In this document: positions 27,418-36,978 of the stretch, in pieces | How the letters are laid out: each line of letters opens with the position of its first letter | Numbering within the stretch: position 1 is the stretch's first letter | Assembly: GCF_038002765.1 (NCBI RefSeq) | Contig: NZ_JBBODE010000001.1 | Coordinates: forward strand, 1,178,001 to 1,242,000 | DNA from: Peribacillus sp. FSL H8-0477 | Lineage (GTDB): Bacteria; Bacillota; Bacilli; Bacillales; DSM-1321 | DNA length: 64,000 nucleotides | Reading direction: 5' to 3' | The notes under the pieces: generated by a model | Database searches by the model: none | Seen by the model: only the letters and a program-made list of their open reading frames with translations | What the model was told of the DNA's origin: nothing | Program-made: the position numbers and the translations under genes

Positions 27418-28104
27418 TTATCTTTGATCGTTCTGTTTAAGTTCTTCAACTTTAGCTGCACGCCAACCTGAACCATCAACCCATTCAAGCTGTACACGAT
27501 AGGTTTTATCATCATTTTTGGCTGAAACAGTACCGGTAGCCTTATTTGGAGCCCCGCCGTTTCCTAATCGCCAAATCGTCATATCGCCTTCAGCAATTCC
27601 TGTACTGCTCGAAAGTGCTGTCGTCATTTCCTTCCAATCAGCAGAACCCTTATCAAAGCTTGTCACGTGCTCACCAGATTGTTCAGTACCAACCGGCTCC
27701 CAATCATCACTCTTATAAGCCTTTTCAACATTTTCGTCGTCAGTTTCTTCAATTTCTGTTACTTTAGCTTCACTGTCGTCCTCAGTAGTGCTTTCATCTG
27801 CTTCTTCTTCAGTTGATTCTTCTTTCAAAGCTTCCTCTTCTGCTGCTTTTTCTTCTTCAGCAGCTTTTTCAGCTTTCTCTTTTTCTTTATTGTCGGTAGA
27901 CGCTGTATTGGTTTCTTTCGTTGTCTTTTCTGTAGTAGCCGTATCACTATCGGAATTATTGCTTAAGAAAATTGACAAACCAACAACCACGATCAGGACA
28001 ACGACAAGCGTAATCGCTATATTATAGAATTTATTAATCTTACGCTTTTTTTCTCGCGCATCCAGCCGGGAATCCGGCTGCATGCCGCTAAACTTCTTAC
28101 TCAT
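27418..28104 (-). CDS. yrrS: YrrS family membrane protein (DUF1510)
   Basis: The 228-residue protein has a cytoplasmic start MSKKFSGMQPDSRLD, one membrane helix (about 27-48), a long acidic Glu/Thr/Lys-rich linker and a C-terminal DUF1510 domain (GSADWKEM, WRLGNGGAPNKATG, VQLEWVDGSGWRAAKV). It is co-oriented with pbpI, which precedes it; the pair is conserved in Bacillus. GGGGG precedes the ATG at 28104. Role unknown, presumably linked to the cell wall. Confidence 0.88.
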   Translation of the reverse strand: MSKKFSGMQPDSRLDAREKKRKINKFYNIAITLVVVLIVVVGLSIFLSNNSDSDTATTEKTTKETNTASTDNKEKEKAEKAAEEEKAAEEEALKEESTEEEADESTTEDDSEAKVTEIEETDDENVEKAYKSDDWEPVGTEQSGEHVTSFDKGSADWKEMTTALSSSTGIAEGDMTIWRLGNGGAPNKATGTVSAKNDDKTYRVQLEWVDGSGWRAAKVEELKQNDQR

Positions 28105-28177
28105 TAAATGAATCCCCCTGACATTGATTGGTTGAGTTCTCATTTTAACATGTTCAGGGGTTCGTTAGAAGTATTAG

Positions 28178-29950
28178 CTATTGTGTCATATTTCCATCTG
28201 GATGATTTTTGCTATAGATGGCTTGGACAAGATCAGCAAACAACGGCACCACATTCTCCGTATGTTCGTTTGTATCAAGACTAACTGTCACCAAAGCATA
28301 GCGAGGATTTTTATAGGGAAAATAACCCGCAAACCATTTATTTAATTTTTTGGTTGCTAAATTAGTCTGGGCTGTTCCGGTCTTCCCAGCCACTTCATAA
28401 GGCAAAGAAGCCAGACTATGTCCAGTACCCTGTTCACTGCTGACAACAGTCCGCAGTAATTCCTGCATTTTCATAGCTGTATAGGGCGCCAAGCTTTCTC
28501 CGCCGATTGTTTTATCCGGAAATTGAAATACGCTCGCACCATTACTAAATTCCACTTTGCTTACTGCTTTCACCATTCTCTTTTCCCCGCCGCGAGCAAT
28601 TGTCGCCATCATATTAGCAATCGCCAAGGGACTTACCTGTACATCTTGTTGACCAATAGCCGATTTTGCCACCATTTTCATATCTTTTTTTTGCTGATCA
28701 GCATTCTTCTGATTCCATATTTGTCCCGCTTCTTCATTAAATAATTGTGTCACTGGTGAATGATAGACCTCTCCGTTCCAGCCTGACAGTCCAATTACTC
28801 CTAATTTTTCAGCATACTGTTCCAAATAATCTGGATGAGTCTTTGCCATTTCTTGTCCCACTTCAGCTATTGTCTTATTACAACTTTGTGCAAAACTATC
28901 TTTAAACGTTAGCTGACCGAGCTTACGCTGTGCCGGTCTATTATGATCTATCCCCTGATTACAATCAAAAGTCCGCTGTTTTGCTTCGAGACCATAATCA
29001 ATAGCAGCTGCAGCCGTTACGGTTTTAAAAACAGATCCCGGCGTTTGCTGGCGGAGCATATAATTAATCGAGCCTTCCCCCGATGGTTCTAATTTTGAAA
29101 ACGCTGGCCGGGAAACCATCGCTAAGACCTCACTCGTTTCGATATTGAGTAAAACAATCCCGCCTTTTTTTATACCATGAGCATCCACGATTCTTTCTGC
29201 TTCTTCTTGAATAGATTTATCGATGGTGGTCATTACCTTAACCGGATACAATGGATTGGCAGGTTCCACATATTTAACGTCAACACCAAAGAGAGGGCCG
29301 CTTTTAGCATCCACATGAAAGACAAGCTGTGATTCACCATCAGAAAGAAGAAATTCATCAAACGTATTTTGCAAGCCGTTATAGCCCACCCGGGTATCAT
29401 TCGAGATTTCCCGGTCCGGATAACGCTTCTCCTTAAGCGAAGAATACTTAATCGTTGAACCAATCAACTGTGCCGCTGGAGTATCCTTTGTGTAAAATTT
29501 CTCTCGGACAGCAAATACACCAGGAATTTTCAACGCATTGACTGACTTTGTCTGCTCCGCTGTCAGCATGAGCGGAAATCCGTCAGTTCCCTTAAGCGGA
29601 AACGGCTCTTTAGCTGATTCAATCTCACTCAACAGCTTCTGTTCAGATACCCCAACAATCGAGGCTACTTTACCTGAAGGCCAGCTCATACTTTTTAAAA
29701 AAGGAAACAAAATCAGTGTCGGTACTTCCTCATGAGCCAGCGCCGCTCCATTTCGGTCATAAAATTTGCCCCGGCCATCATCTAGAGTCAACACTTGTGA
29801 GCGCTGCTTCACACTTGCCTCAATTAAATTAATCTCATGACTCGAAAATGATTCTGTATCAATCAGCTGAATCTGCACCAATCTAACCACAAGTACTCCT
29901 AGAATCACCATTATCCCTATACCAAGCCAAGAAATCCGCTTTTTTCTCAT
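28178..29950 (-). CDS. pbpI: Class B penicillin-binding protein PBP4b
   Basis: A transpeptidase that cross-links peptidoglycan. The 590 residues contain an N-terminal anchor helix (ISWLGIGIMVILGVLVV), a PBP dimer domain, and the penicillin-binding domain with SVFK (SxxK), SCN (SxN) and KTGTAQ (KTG), all intact. B. subtilis PbpI is 584 residues. In B. subtilis it is expressed during sporulation under SigE; I did not find a clear SigE site here. Confidence 0.93.
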   Translation of the reverse strand: MRKKRISWLGIGIMVILGVLVVRLVQIQLIDTESFSSHEINLIEASVKQRSQVLTLDDGRGKFYDRNGAALAHEEVPTLILFPFLKSMSWPSGKVASIVGVSEQKLLSEIESAKEPFPLKGTDGFPLMLTAEQTKSVNALKIPGVFAVREKFYTKDTPAAQLIGSTIKYSSLKEKRYPDREISNDTRVGYNGLQNTFDEFLLSDGESQLVFHVDAKSGPLFGVDVKYVEPANPLYPVKVMTTIDKSIQEEAERIVDAHGIKKGGIVLLNIETSEVLAMVSRPAFSKLEPSGEGSINYMLRQQTPGSVFKTVTAAAAIDYGLEAKQRTFDCNQGIDHNRPAQRKLGQLTFKDSFAQSCNKTIAEVGQEMAKTHPDYLEQYAEKLGVIGLSGWNGEVYHSPVTQLFNEEAGQIWNQKNADQQKKDMKMVAKSAIGQQDVQVSPLAIANMMATIARGGEKRMVKAVSKVEFSNGASVFQFPDKTIGGESLAPYTAMKMQELLRTVVSSEQGTGHSLASLPYEVAGKTGTAQTNLATKKLNKWFAGYFPYKNPRYALVTVSLDTNEHTENVVPLFADLVQAIYSKNHPDGNMTQ

Positions 29951-30071
29951 ACCAACACCTCACTACCATTGTTGACGAGAGTCGAGAATTTATAACGATA
30001 TAGAAAAATATAACCATCATTGGACAGACCATTTGAACAAAACAGCTTACACCTGAGATACATATAAGCAA

Positions 30072-30100
30072 ATAAAAAAACGCCGTCGCAGGGACGGCAT
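30072..30100 (-). terminator. Orphan minus-strand terminator
   Basis: GCCGTC (30082-30087) pairs with GACGGC (30093-30098), followed on the minus strand by seven T residues. No gene ends here; it lies downstream of the repeat at 30131-30270 and could end a transcript from it. Confidence 0.65.
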
Positions 30101-30130
30101 TTCAGACTGTAGACAGTGATATCTTTAAAA

Positions 30131-30270
30131 TGGAGATGTTGATTTCCATTCCAGGCGCTTCGCTTTCCGCGGGGCGGGCGGTGAGCCGCCGCATCAATGC
30201 TTACGCTCCTGCGGGGTCTCACCTGTCCCGCTGTTCCCGCAGGAGTCTTCACGCCAACACTCCCATCAAC
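30131..30270. repeat. GC-rich Bacillaceae dispersed repeat
   Basis: This stretch, including GCGCTTCGCTTTCCGCGGGG and GGGTCTCACCTGTCCCGC, matches a repeat I recognise from intergenic regions of many Bacillaceae. Internal pairing is strong: CTCCTGCGGG (30206-30215) with CCCGCAGGAG (30236-30245), and GTGAG (30181-30185) with CTCAC (30218-30222). It is markedly GC-richer than its surroundings. No function is established. Apart from this and two terminators, 29951-30395 shows nothing. Confidence 0.7.
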
Positions 30271-30339
30271 TGTCTTTCAAAACTTTGAGGTAATAAGGAA
30301 TGCTTACGAAAACAGTAGGACTATTTGGTCCATAAAATA

Positions 30340-30378
30340 CAAAAAAGGTTCGGAATGAAATCATTCCGAACCTTTTGA
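30340..30378 (-). terminator. greA terminator
   Basis: AAGGTTCGGAATGA pairs perfectly with TCATTCCGAACCTT; a run of T follows on the minus strand. Confidence 0.9.
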
Positions 30379-30395
30379 AACACGATATTTTTTTA

Positions 30396-30869
30396 TTACT
30401 TAATGGATACGATTTTTACGGTCATGTCGCCGCCTGGTGTGCTGACTGAAACAGTGTCGCCCACTTTTTTGCCGATTAGGCTTTTCGCAATTGGTGAATC
30501 ATTGGAGATTTTACCTTCGAACGGATCTGCTTCGGCACTGCCGACAATGTTATACGTTTCTTCGTCGCCATCTGGCAGTTCAACAAATGTTACGGATTTC
30601 CCAAGTGTAACACTGTCTGTTGTTGTATCTTCTTCAATAATTTTCGCATTGCGAATCATATTTTCAAGAGTTGTTATGCGTCCTTCAACAAAGGCTTGTT
30701 CTTCTTTTGCTGAATCGTACTCAGAGTTCTCTGATAGATCCCCAAAACTACGAGCAATTTTAATACGTTCAACGACTTCTTTACGTTTAACCGTTTTTAA
30801 TACTTCTAATTCTTTTTCTAATTTTTCTTTACCTTCTTTAGTCATTGGAAATACTTTTTCGATTGCCAA
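30396..30869 (-). CDS. greA: Transcription elongation factor GreA
   Basis: GreA rescues backtracked RNA polymerase by stimulating transcript cleavage. The 157-residue protein has the N-terminal coiled coil with the acidic tip ([20 protein letters not shown]) and the C-terminal FKBP-like domain ([18 protein letters not shown]). Length and sequence are typical. Confidence 0.97.
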   Translation of the reverse strand: MAIEKVFPMTKEGKEKLEKELEVLKTVKRKEVVERIKIARSFGDLSENSEYDSAKEEQAFVEGRITTLENMIRNAKIIEEDTTTDSVTLGKSVTFVELPDGDEETYNIVGSAEADPFEGKISNDSPIAKSLIGKKVGDTVSVSTPGGDMTVKIVSIK

Positions 30870-31125
30870 AACCCTTCACTCCTTCAAGTTCTTTATCATA
30901 ACGAATATCATAAAGTTTTATGTAATGCAGCGTGTTAATTGCCCTGCCCCGTACAAACAGATGAATATACATAAGCGCGCGTTCTTTTGAAAAGAACGCG
31001 CTTATTACTTATTTGTACAAAAAGTATAAAAAATGACGTGTGTTGTATAAGGCATTTGTTTGTATTGTTAAACAAAAAACACAAGGCAAGGAAAATACTG
31101 CATATTCTTTATCTATGCCATGTTA

Positions 31126-31761
31126 TTACAAAAATGACTTTTGTTCAAGGATTGTTTGTATTTTAGTTACCATTAAATCAACGGCTACATGATTTTGGCC
31201 GCCTTCAGGAATGATAATATTTGCATAACGTTTCGTTGGCTCTATAAATTGATTATGCATAGGGCGAACCACATTAATGTACTGTTCAATCACTGAGTCC
31301 ATCGAACGTCCACGATCTTTGATATCGCGTGTCATTCTACGGATAATCCGCAAATCAGCATCGGTATCGACAAACAGCTTAATATCCATCAAGTCACGAA
31401 GACGTTCATCTTCAAGCACCAGAATTCCCTCAAGAATAATAACATCCTTCGGTTCCACTCTGACTATTTCACTTGAACGAGTATGCTCTGCATAATCATA
31501 TACAGGCTTATTTATTGCCTCATAGTTTAACAACTTATTAAGGTGCTCAATCAACAAATCTGTATCAAACGCAAGCGGATGATCGTAATTCGTTTTCAGT
31601 CGTTCCTCAAAGGGTAATGTGCTCTGGTCTTTATAATAAAAGTCCTGCTCAATCATTAAAATCGAGTGACCTTTAAAGTGTTCATAAACTGCTCTAGATA
31701 CACTGGTTTTCCCAGAACCAGAACCTCCAGCCACACCGATTACAACGGGTCTTTCAGCCAT
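31126..31761 (-). CDS. udk: Uridine kinase
   Basis: Udk phosphorylates uridine and cytidine with GTP or ATP in pyrimidine salvage. The 211 residues have the P-loop [24 protein letters not shown] and NYDHPLAFD of the family. In B. subtilis the genes yrrN and yrrO lie between trmR and udk; here the gap is only about 170 bases and carries neither. Confidence 0.96.
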   Translation of the reverse strand: MAERPVVIGVAGGSGSGKTSVSRAVYEHFKGHSILMIEQDFYYKDQSTLPFEERLKTNYDHPLAFDTDLLIEHLNKLLNYEAINKPVYDYAEHTRSSEIVRVEPKDVIILEGILVLEDERLRDLMDIKLFVDTDADLRIIRRMTRDIKDRGRSMDSVIEQYINVVRPMHNQFIEPTKRYANIIIPEGGQNHVAVDLMVTKIQTILEQKSFL

Positions 31762-31933
31762 AGTAGTTCTCCTCTCAATCGTTGTTTTGATTCATACAGG
31801 ACATTCGCCTGTCTTATTATCATAACGGAGAACCAGTCCCGAGAAATCGAAGTCTCATCGCTATGGTTCCCAAACATTTTACGCTTATACGCTGGCTCCT
31901 CGTTCGAGAAGGCGTAGTACCTTACCTTCTATA

Positions 31934-32581
31934 TTAAAGGCTTTTATATTTGCTAATCGCTACACCGTCTCCAATAGGTAAAATGACAGTATCAAAATCT
32001 GGATGGCTGTGCAGCCAAACATTATAATTATGAATTTTTCTAACCAATGCACGTCTTCTCTTAGGCTCAATTTCTGCCAAAGGTTCAGCCACAAGGCCTT
32101 TATATAAAACATTATCGGTAATGATTATACCATCATGTCGTAAAAACGGTACAAATAGTTCAAAAAACCGTTTATATTGTCCTTTTGCGGCATCTACAAA
32201 TAGGATGTCATATGGTCCATTTGCTCCAGCTGCTTCACCCGCTTCCAGTGCATCGCCTTCAATCAGCGTAATTTGCTCCTGTTTGCCGGACTTTTCAATA
32301 TTTGCTTTTGCTTCAGCGATTCGTTTTACATGTCGTTCAATCGTGACAACTTTCACAGAGGGTACTGCATCGATCATCCTTAGTGCAGAGTAGCCTATTG
32401 CTGTACCAACTTCTAGAATACTTTGCGGTTGTTTCAGTCTAATAATTTGTAATAAGACTTCAATACTCTCAGGTTCCATAATTGGAATATGATTTTCTTC
32501 GGCATATTGCTCAATTTCTGCAAATAAACCGGTGCGTTCCGTCAGTAATGACCGGAGATAGCTATCTATCTTCTGATTCAC
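31934..32581 (-). CDS. trmR: tRNA 5-hydroxyuridine methyltransferase TrmR
   Basis: TrmR (YrrM) methylates 5-hydroxyuridine at tRNA position 34 to 5-methoxyuridine. The 215-residue protein is an O-methyltransferase-3 family member with ILEVGTAIGYSALRM, IIEGD-type LIEGDALE, DILFVDAAKGQY and IITDNVLYKGLVA. The GTG at 32581 (MNQKIDSYLRS) has GGGAGG eight bases upstream; a longer reading has none and runs into a terminator. Confidence 0.92.
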   Translation of the reverse strand: MNQKIDSYLRSLLTERTGLFAEIEQYAEENHIPIMEPESIEVLLQIIRLKQPQSILEVGTAIGYSALRMIDAVPSVKVVTIERHVKRIAEAKANIEKSGKQEQITLIEGDALEAGEAAGANGPYDILFVDAAKGQYKRFFELFVPFLRHDGIIITDNVLYKGLVAEPLAEIEPKRRRALVRKIHNYNVWLHSHPDFDTVILPIGDGVAISKYKSL

Positions 32582-32630
32582 GTTTGTATCCTCCCATGCT
32601 GGCTTCGATCCACTCGGCTCTTTATCATAC

Positions 32631-32654
32631 AAAAAACCCGGCATCTGCCGAGTT
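32631..32654 (-). terminator. Terminator between mltG and trmR
   Basis: CTCGGC-AGAT-GCCGGG followed by six T residues on the minus strand separates the two transcripts. Confidence 0.75.
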
Positions 32655-32764
32655 AGTAAAAAAGTTCCTGCATGTCACGACAGCTTTCGCACTGAAATTT
32701 CACTTCGACTATTTTACCATAAAAAGAAGGAGAATGATATCTCTCATCCTCCACTAATTGTTTC

Positions 32765-33907
32765 CTATTTATCATTTGTAATGTATTGGGCCTTTTTCTT
32801 GTTATGTTCATCAAGCGATATGGAGAAAAGCACCTTACCTGATGACGTTGCAAGGAAGTAATAATATTTAGTCTTGTCCGGATGCAATGCGGCTTCAATT
32901 GACGTATCGCCAGCATTAGCAATCGGTCCAGGCGTTAAGCCTTTGTTCTTGTAAGTATTATAAGGGGATTCGACTTCTAGATCCTTATAATAAACCTTCT
33001 TCTGATGCTTGCCCTTCGCATAAAGGACCGTTGGATCAGTTTGCAGCGGCATATTTGCCTTTAATCGATTATGAAACACCGATGAGATTTTGTTTCGGTC
33101 AACATTGACTGTGGCTTCCTCTTCAATTAAGGAAGCAAACGTCAGCAGAATATGCGGCGAATATTTCTTTTCCTTCATCTCAGATTGATAACCAGCCAGT
33201 ACTTTTTCCGTTTGTGAAAGCATATCACTCACGATTGTTTCCAGCGGTGTAGTCGTTTCATAAAAGGAATACGTCGCTGGGAAAAGATACCCCTCAAGCG
33301 GATGAATAATTTTTTCATTGAAAATATCATCTGTTAAAAGTTTAGGGTGTTTTTTTTGTAAACGTTTGACGAACTTTTCATCATCCAGCTTTTCTAGAAC
33401 ATCTTCTGACTTCTGATTCGTTTTATCAGCAATAATGGTCGCAATTTGACTCAGCTGCTTCCCTTCAGGAATCGTGATCTTCAGGGCCGCCTCTTTCATT
33501 ACTTTCCCAGATTTAATCGAACTCAGTACTTCATCGAGCTCCATCGAAGGGGAAAGTTTATATGTACCTGCTTGGAATCCTGCCTCATTTTTTAATTTAA
33601 TATAATATTTAAATATCCTGCCATTCTTAATAATGCCTTCTTCTTCTAAGATCGTACTGATACTGCTCACACCAGAACCAATTGGGATCTCAACTTCCTT
33701 GGTTTTTTTGTTATCTGGATCCAATGGCTCTAGGGCACTTTTTACATATAAATACCCGCCGATTCCAATAATGCCGGCTACTAGGATAAACGCCATCACT
33801 ATAATTAAAATAATTTTACGGACAACCTTTGCTTCTCCTTGACGTTCGATCATACTTTTTCGTATCAAGGCCTTCTTTGACATAGTATCTTGATCTCTAT
33901 CTTTCAT
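32765..33907 (-). CDS. mltG: Endolytic peptidoglycan transglycosylase MltG
   Basis: MltG cleaves nascent glycan strands at the membrane. The 380-residue protein has a cytoplasmic basic start, one membrane helix (about 30-52), a LysM-like stretch and the YceG domain with the catalytic glutamate in FASLIEEEA and NTYKNKGLTPGPI. The ATG at 33907 has AGGGGG seven bases upstream; an ATG two codons earlier abuts it. It corresponds to B. subtilis YrrL. Confidence 0.94.
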   Translation of the reverse strand: MKDRDQDTMSKKALIRKSMIERQGEAKVVRKIILIIVMAFILVAGIIGIGGYLYVKSALEPLDPDNKKTKEVEIPIGSGVSSISTILEEEGIIKNGRIFKYYIKLKNEAGFQAGTYKLSPSMELDEVLSSIKSGKVMKEAALKITIPEGKQLSQIATIIADKTNQKSEDVLEKLDDEKFVKRLQKKHPKLLTDDIFNEKIIHPLEGYLFPATYSFYETTTPLETIVSDMLSQTEKVLAGYQSEMKEKKYSPHILLTFASLIEEEATVNVDRNKISSVFHNRLKANMPLQTDPTVLYAKGKHQKKVYYKDLEVESPYNTYKNKGLTPGPIANAGDTSIEAALHPDKTKYYYFLATSSGKVLFSISLDEHNKKKAQYITNDK

Positions 33908-34025
33908 TCTCATACCCCCTGTAAAAAAAACACGTTCCTACGTTTATCATGCGCATTTTTTGTCATGCACTCTCTATTAATGACAAATGTACACAGGTTT
34001 TGTCAATAGAAGCTATTCAAACGCA

Positions 34026-34060
34026 GAAAAAAACCTCTACACTGGATTCAGCATAGAGGC
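34026..34060 (-). terminator. Terminator of the MFS gene
   Basis: CCTCTA and TAGAGG arms with extended pairing are followed by T residues on the minus strand, just after the transporter stop. Confidence 0.7.
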
Positions 34061-34075
34061 TTTCTTCACTATAAT

Positions 34076-35569
34076 TTATGCAGATTGATTATCTTTTTTC
34101 TCATAATTATCTTCAGCAGGTCGTGCACGCTTCATAAAGAATGAAAGAATCAACGCTAACGCAGCAATAAAGGTCGCAACAAGGAACGCATCATTAATTC
34201 CCTCGAGCATTGCCATGCTCTGCAATTGCGCAATTGCTTCCGCACTCGGTTGACCAGTTGCTTTACTCATAGCAGCTTTCGCAAGCTCTTCGCCATGTGT
34301 AGCAGCACGGTTAGACATAACCGTCACGAGCAATGCTGTACCAATCGCACCTGAAATCTGGTTAAGCGTATTGTTCATCGCTGTTCCGTGAGGATTCATT
34401 CGTGCTGGCAGTGAGTTCAATCCATTTGTCATAACAGGCATCATTGCCATTGCCAATCCAAAAGAACGGATCGTAAACATGGTAACTAACGTGCCGTATG
34501 ACAATTCCATTGTTAACTGACTAAAGAAGTAAGTCGATGCAACTGTGATAGATAACCCAGTTACCACAAGCACACGTCCGCCAAATTTATCAAACAATTT
34601 ACCGGTCACCGGGGACATGATCGCCATTAGAATGGCACCAGGAAGCATAAGCAGTCCTGAATCGAATGGAGAAATCCCACGAATTGTTTGAATATACATC
34701 GGCAATAAAATCATTCCTGAGAATAATGCCATATTTAAGACAATCGAGATACTTGCTGATAAAGCAAACATTGGATGACGGAAAATACGGAATTCAAGCA
34801 TCGGTGAATCCATTCTCAACTGACGAGTAATGAACAGCACTAATGAAATGAGACCGACGATTAATGTTCCGTAAACCAAAGGACTATCCCAACCTTTTGA
34901 ACCGGCTGAGCTAAATCCATACAACAAGCCGCCAAATCCAAGACTTGATAAAATAACAGAAAGAACATCAATTTTAATATTTACTTTTTCTTTTTTGTCC
35001 TTCAGCTTAACGAAACCGAAAGCAAGAATAATAATGGCAAGTGGAGTAATGAAGTGGAACAGCATTCTCCAATCATAATGTTCAACAATCCAGCCTGAAA
35101 GCGTTGGTCCGATCGCTGGAGCAAACATCATAACTAAACCAAACAGTCCCATTGCCGATCCACGTTTTTCAACTGGGAAAGAAGTTAACAGCACGTTCAT
35201 TAATAACGGCATCATGATAGCAGAACCAGCTGCCTGAATCATTCGACCTCCTAGTAACACTGGGAAAGCAGTTGCTGCACCGGCAGTAAGCGTACCGATT
35301 GTAAACAATAGCATAGCTGTTAAGAACAAGTTCCGAACAGAATACTTACGAATTAAAAAAGCAGTCGTCGGAATCATAATACCGTTGACAAGCATATAAC
35401 CCGTAGCCAGCCACTGTACAGTCGATGTTTCAACACCTAGATCTTTTTGTATCGATGGCAAAGCAATATTCAACAACGTTGAATTTAGAATTGAAATAAA
35501 AGCACCGACCATAAGAATGGCAAGAATACCATAAGGAGCCTTTTTTTCATTTAGTTGAGCAGTACTCAT
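34076..35569 (-). CDS. DHA2-family MFS multidrug efflux transporter
   Basis: The 497-residue protein has about 14 membrane helices and the motifs of the EmrB/QacA (DHA2) family: NIALPSIQKDLG, QWLATGYML, GGRMIQAAGSAIMMPL (motif A/B region) and GPTLSGWIVEHYDWR (motif C). Such proteins export drugs by proton antiport; the substrate is unknown. It is divergent from a TetR-type gene and, with it, interrupts the mltG-yrzB order conserved in B. subtilis. Confidence 0.9.
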   Translation of the reverse strand: MSTAQLNEKKAPYGILAILMVGAFISILNSTLLNIALPSIQKDLGVETSTVQWLATGYMLVNGIMIPTTAFLIRKYSVRNLFLTAMLLFTIGTLTAGAATAFPVLLGGRMIQAAGSAIMMPLLMNVLLTSFPVEKRGSAMGLFGLVMMFAPAIGPTLSGWIVEHYDWRMLFHFITPLAIIILAFGFVKLKDKKEKVNIKIDVLSVILSSLGFGGLLYGFSSAGSKGWDSPLVYGTLIVGLISLVLFITRQLRMDSPMLEFRIFRHPMFALSASISIVLNMALFSGMILLPMYIQTIRGISPFDSGLLMLPGAILMAIMSPVTGKLFDKFGGRVLVVTGLSITVASTYFFSQLTMELSYGTLVTMFTIRSFGLAMAMMPVMTNGLNSLPARMNPHGTAMNNTLNQISGAIGTALLVTVMSNRAATHGEELAKAAMSKATGQPSAEAIAQLQSMAMLEGINDAFLVATFIAALALILSFFMKRARPAEDNYEKKDNQSA

Positions 35570-35748
35570 ATTTTTTATTCCTCCATTTGAACTTGTGGTT
35601 CATTTTATTGTACAATGGGTATATCCCGATATCATAAAATATATATTATACCTCTCGTTCAATTATTGCAATAAAAAATATGCATTTATTGATAGGGTTT
35701 GTATATAACAATTACACCAGCAGTCTAATGAAAGCCTAGGTGATATTC
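35570..35748. promoter_or_regulatory. Shared control region of the MFS gene and TetR regulator
   Basis: This AT-rich gap holds inverted repeats such as GGGATATACCC (minus strand, partly symmetric) close to TACAAT, a candidate -10 for the transporter, and ATTATTGCAATAA-type symmetry nearer to tetR. Operator assignment is inference from the divergent layout. Confidence 0.35.
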
Positions 35749-36660
35749 ATGAATAATCGAAAGCAAAAGGTCATTGAAACCGCCCATCAGCTATTTATCG
35801 AAAAAGGATACAATGCGACCTCCGTTCAAGATATTTTAGATGGCAGCGGTATTTCTAAAGGAACATTTTATAATTATTTCCCTTCCAAGAGTGAATTATT
35901 TATTGCGATTTTTCGTTCCTTATATAAAAAGATAAATGATGAACGAGAAGCCGTACTCATTGGGAAAGAATTAACTGATATAGAAGGTTTCATCGAACAG
36001 CTGGAAATACAGATGATATTCAACAAACAAAGTAATATGTTGATATTAATTGAAGAAGTCTTAGTATCTAATGATGAAGAGTTAAAGAAATTTATTAAAC
36101 GGATTCAGTTACTAAGTCTTCGCTGGACATATGGTCGCTTTATCGATATTTTCGGTGAAAGTAAAAAGCCCTATCTACTCGATTTAGCTGCCATTTTTCT
36201 CGGAATGATGATACAGATGAATCATTATAATCAACTTGCACAATCAGTTGGATCAGCAGAAAAAAATATAATACGATATTGTATCGACCGGATTATTCAG
36301 ATATTAAATGAAATTTCAACAAACGGCGTCCAAATTCTAGATCCCGAGCTAATTGATACTTGGCTCCCTAATTTCAGAAACCATCATCACCAATGTCATA
36401 ACGACTTGCTTCAATCGATTTTAGCCCTAAAAAAAGCCACCAATAAAACATTTTGCGGGAGTAATCAACGAGAACAAGCACTTGAACTCATCGACTTCAT
36501 TCAAGATGAATTACTACAATCAACTAAACCACGTCGGTTTTTATTAGACAGTACAATCCAAACCTTAACGTCCCTATATCCAGCACAGGCTAAGGAAACA
36601 ATTGACCACTTTAGAGCAAATATTAACGCCTGCCTTGGACAATTAGATAATGACATCTAA
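35749..36660 (+). CDS. TetR/AcrR family transcriptional regulator
   Basis: The 303-residue protein begins with a TetR DNA-binding domain (FIEKGYNATSVQDILDGS and GISKGTFYNYFPSKSELF, residues about 13-52) and a long ligand domain; 300 residues is longer than the usual 190-220. It probably represses the divergent efflux gene. The ATG at 35749 follows AGGTGAT; an in-frame GTG three codons earlier is within that site. Confidence 0.9.
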   Translation: MNNRKQKVIETAHQLFIEKGYNATSVQDILDGSGISKGTFYNYFPSKSELFIAIFRSLYKKINDEREAVLIGKELTDIEGFIEQLEIQMIFNKQSNMLILIEEVLVSNDEELKKFIKRIQLLSLRWTYGRFIDIFGESKKPYLLDLAAIFLGMMIQMNHYNQLAQSVGSAEKNIIRYCIDRIIQILNEISTNGVQILDPELIDTWLPNFRNHHHQCHNDLLQSILALKKATNKTFCGSNQREQALELIDFIQDELLQSTKPRRFLLDSTIQTLTSLYPAQAKETIDHFRANINACLGQLDNDI

Positions 36661-36691
36661 AACAAACTCCACTGGGCAGTTTGTTTTTTTT
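36659..36691 (+). terminator. tetR terminator
   Basis: AACAAACT pairs with AGTTTGTT, followed by seven T residues. Confidence 0.8.
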
Positions 36692-36744
36692 GCTCTTGAA
36701 CAACTTTTTAGATAAAATAAAGGAATAATTTAGGGGGTTTTAAC

Positions 36745-36939
36745 GTGAAAGGAAATAAAGTAAAGGTATGGGTCTTATCGCTATCATTGATCGTTATTCT
36801 TTTCACTGCTTCTTATGCCTTCTTGCAAATCAAGCAGAATCACCAGGCGAATATGCTCTTAATTAATGATTGTGAAGGAACGGTACGTGTCGAAACAAAT
36901 TTATTCAAACTAAGCACAGCAGTATGTGAGAAAAAGTAA
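36745..36939 (+). CDS. Hypothetical small exported or membrane protein
   Basis: The 64-residue protein starts at a GTG after AGGGGG. A basic start MKGNKVKVWVLSLSLIVIL opens a membrane helix or signal peptide, followed by an extracellular tail with two cysteines (about residues 43 and 61) that could form a disulfide. It has its own terminator. The family is not recognised. Confidence 0.6.
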   Translation: MKGNKVKVWVLSLSLIVILFTASYAFLQIKQNHQANMLLINDCEGTVRVETNLFKLSTAVCEKK

Positions 36940-36970
36940 AACCCCCTATCCAATTTGGATAGGGGGTTTA
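36938..36970. terminator. Bidirectional terminator before yrzB
   Basis: CCCCCTATCC pairs perfectly with GGATAGGGGG between convergent genes. Confidence 0.9.
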
Positions 36971-36978
36971 GACTTATC

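Noticed and set aside
32653-32922. 89-codon minus-strand frame near mltG
   Set aside because: It overlaps the 3' end of mltG in another frame and lacks family similarity or a ribosome site.
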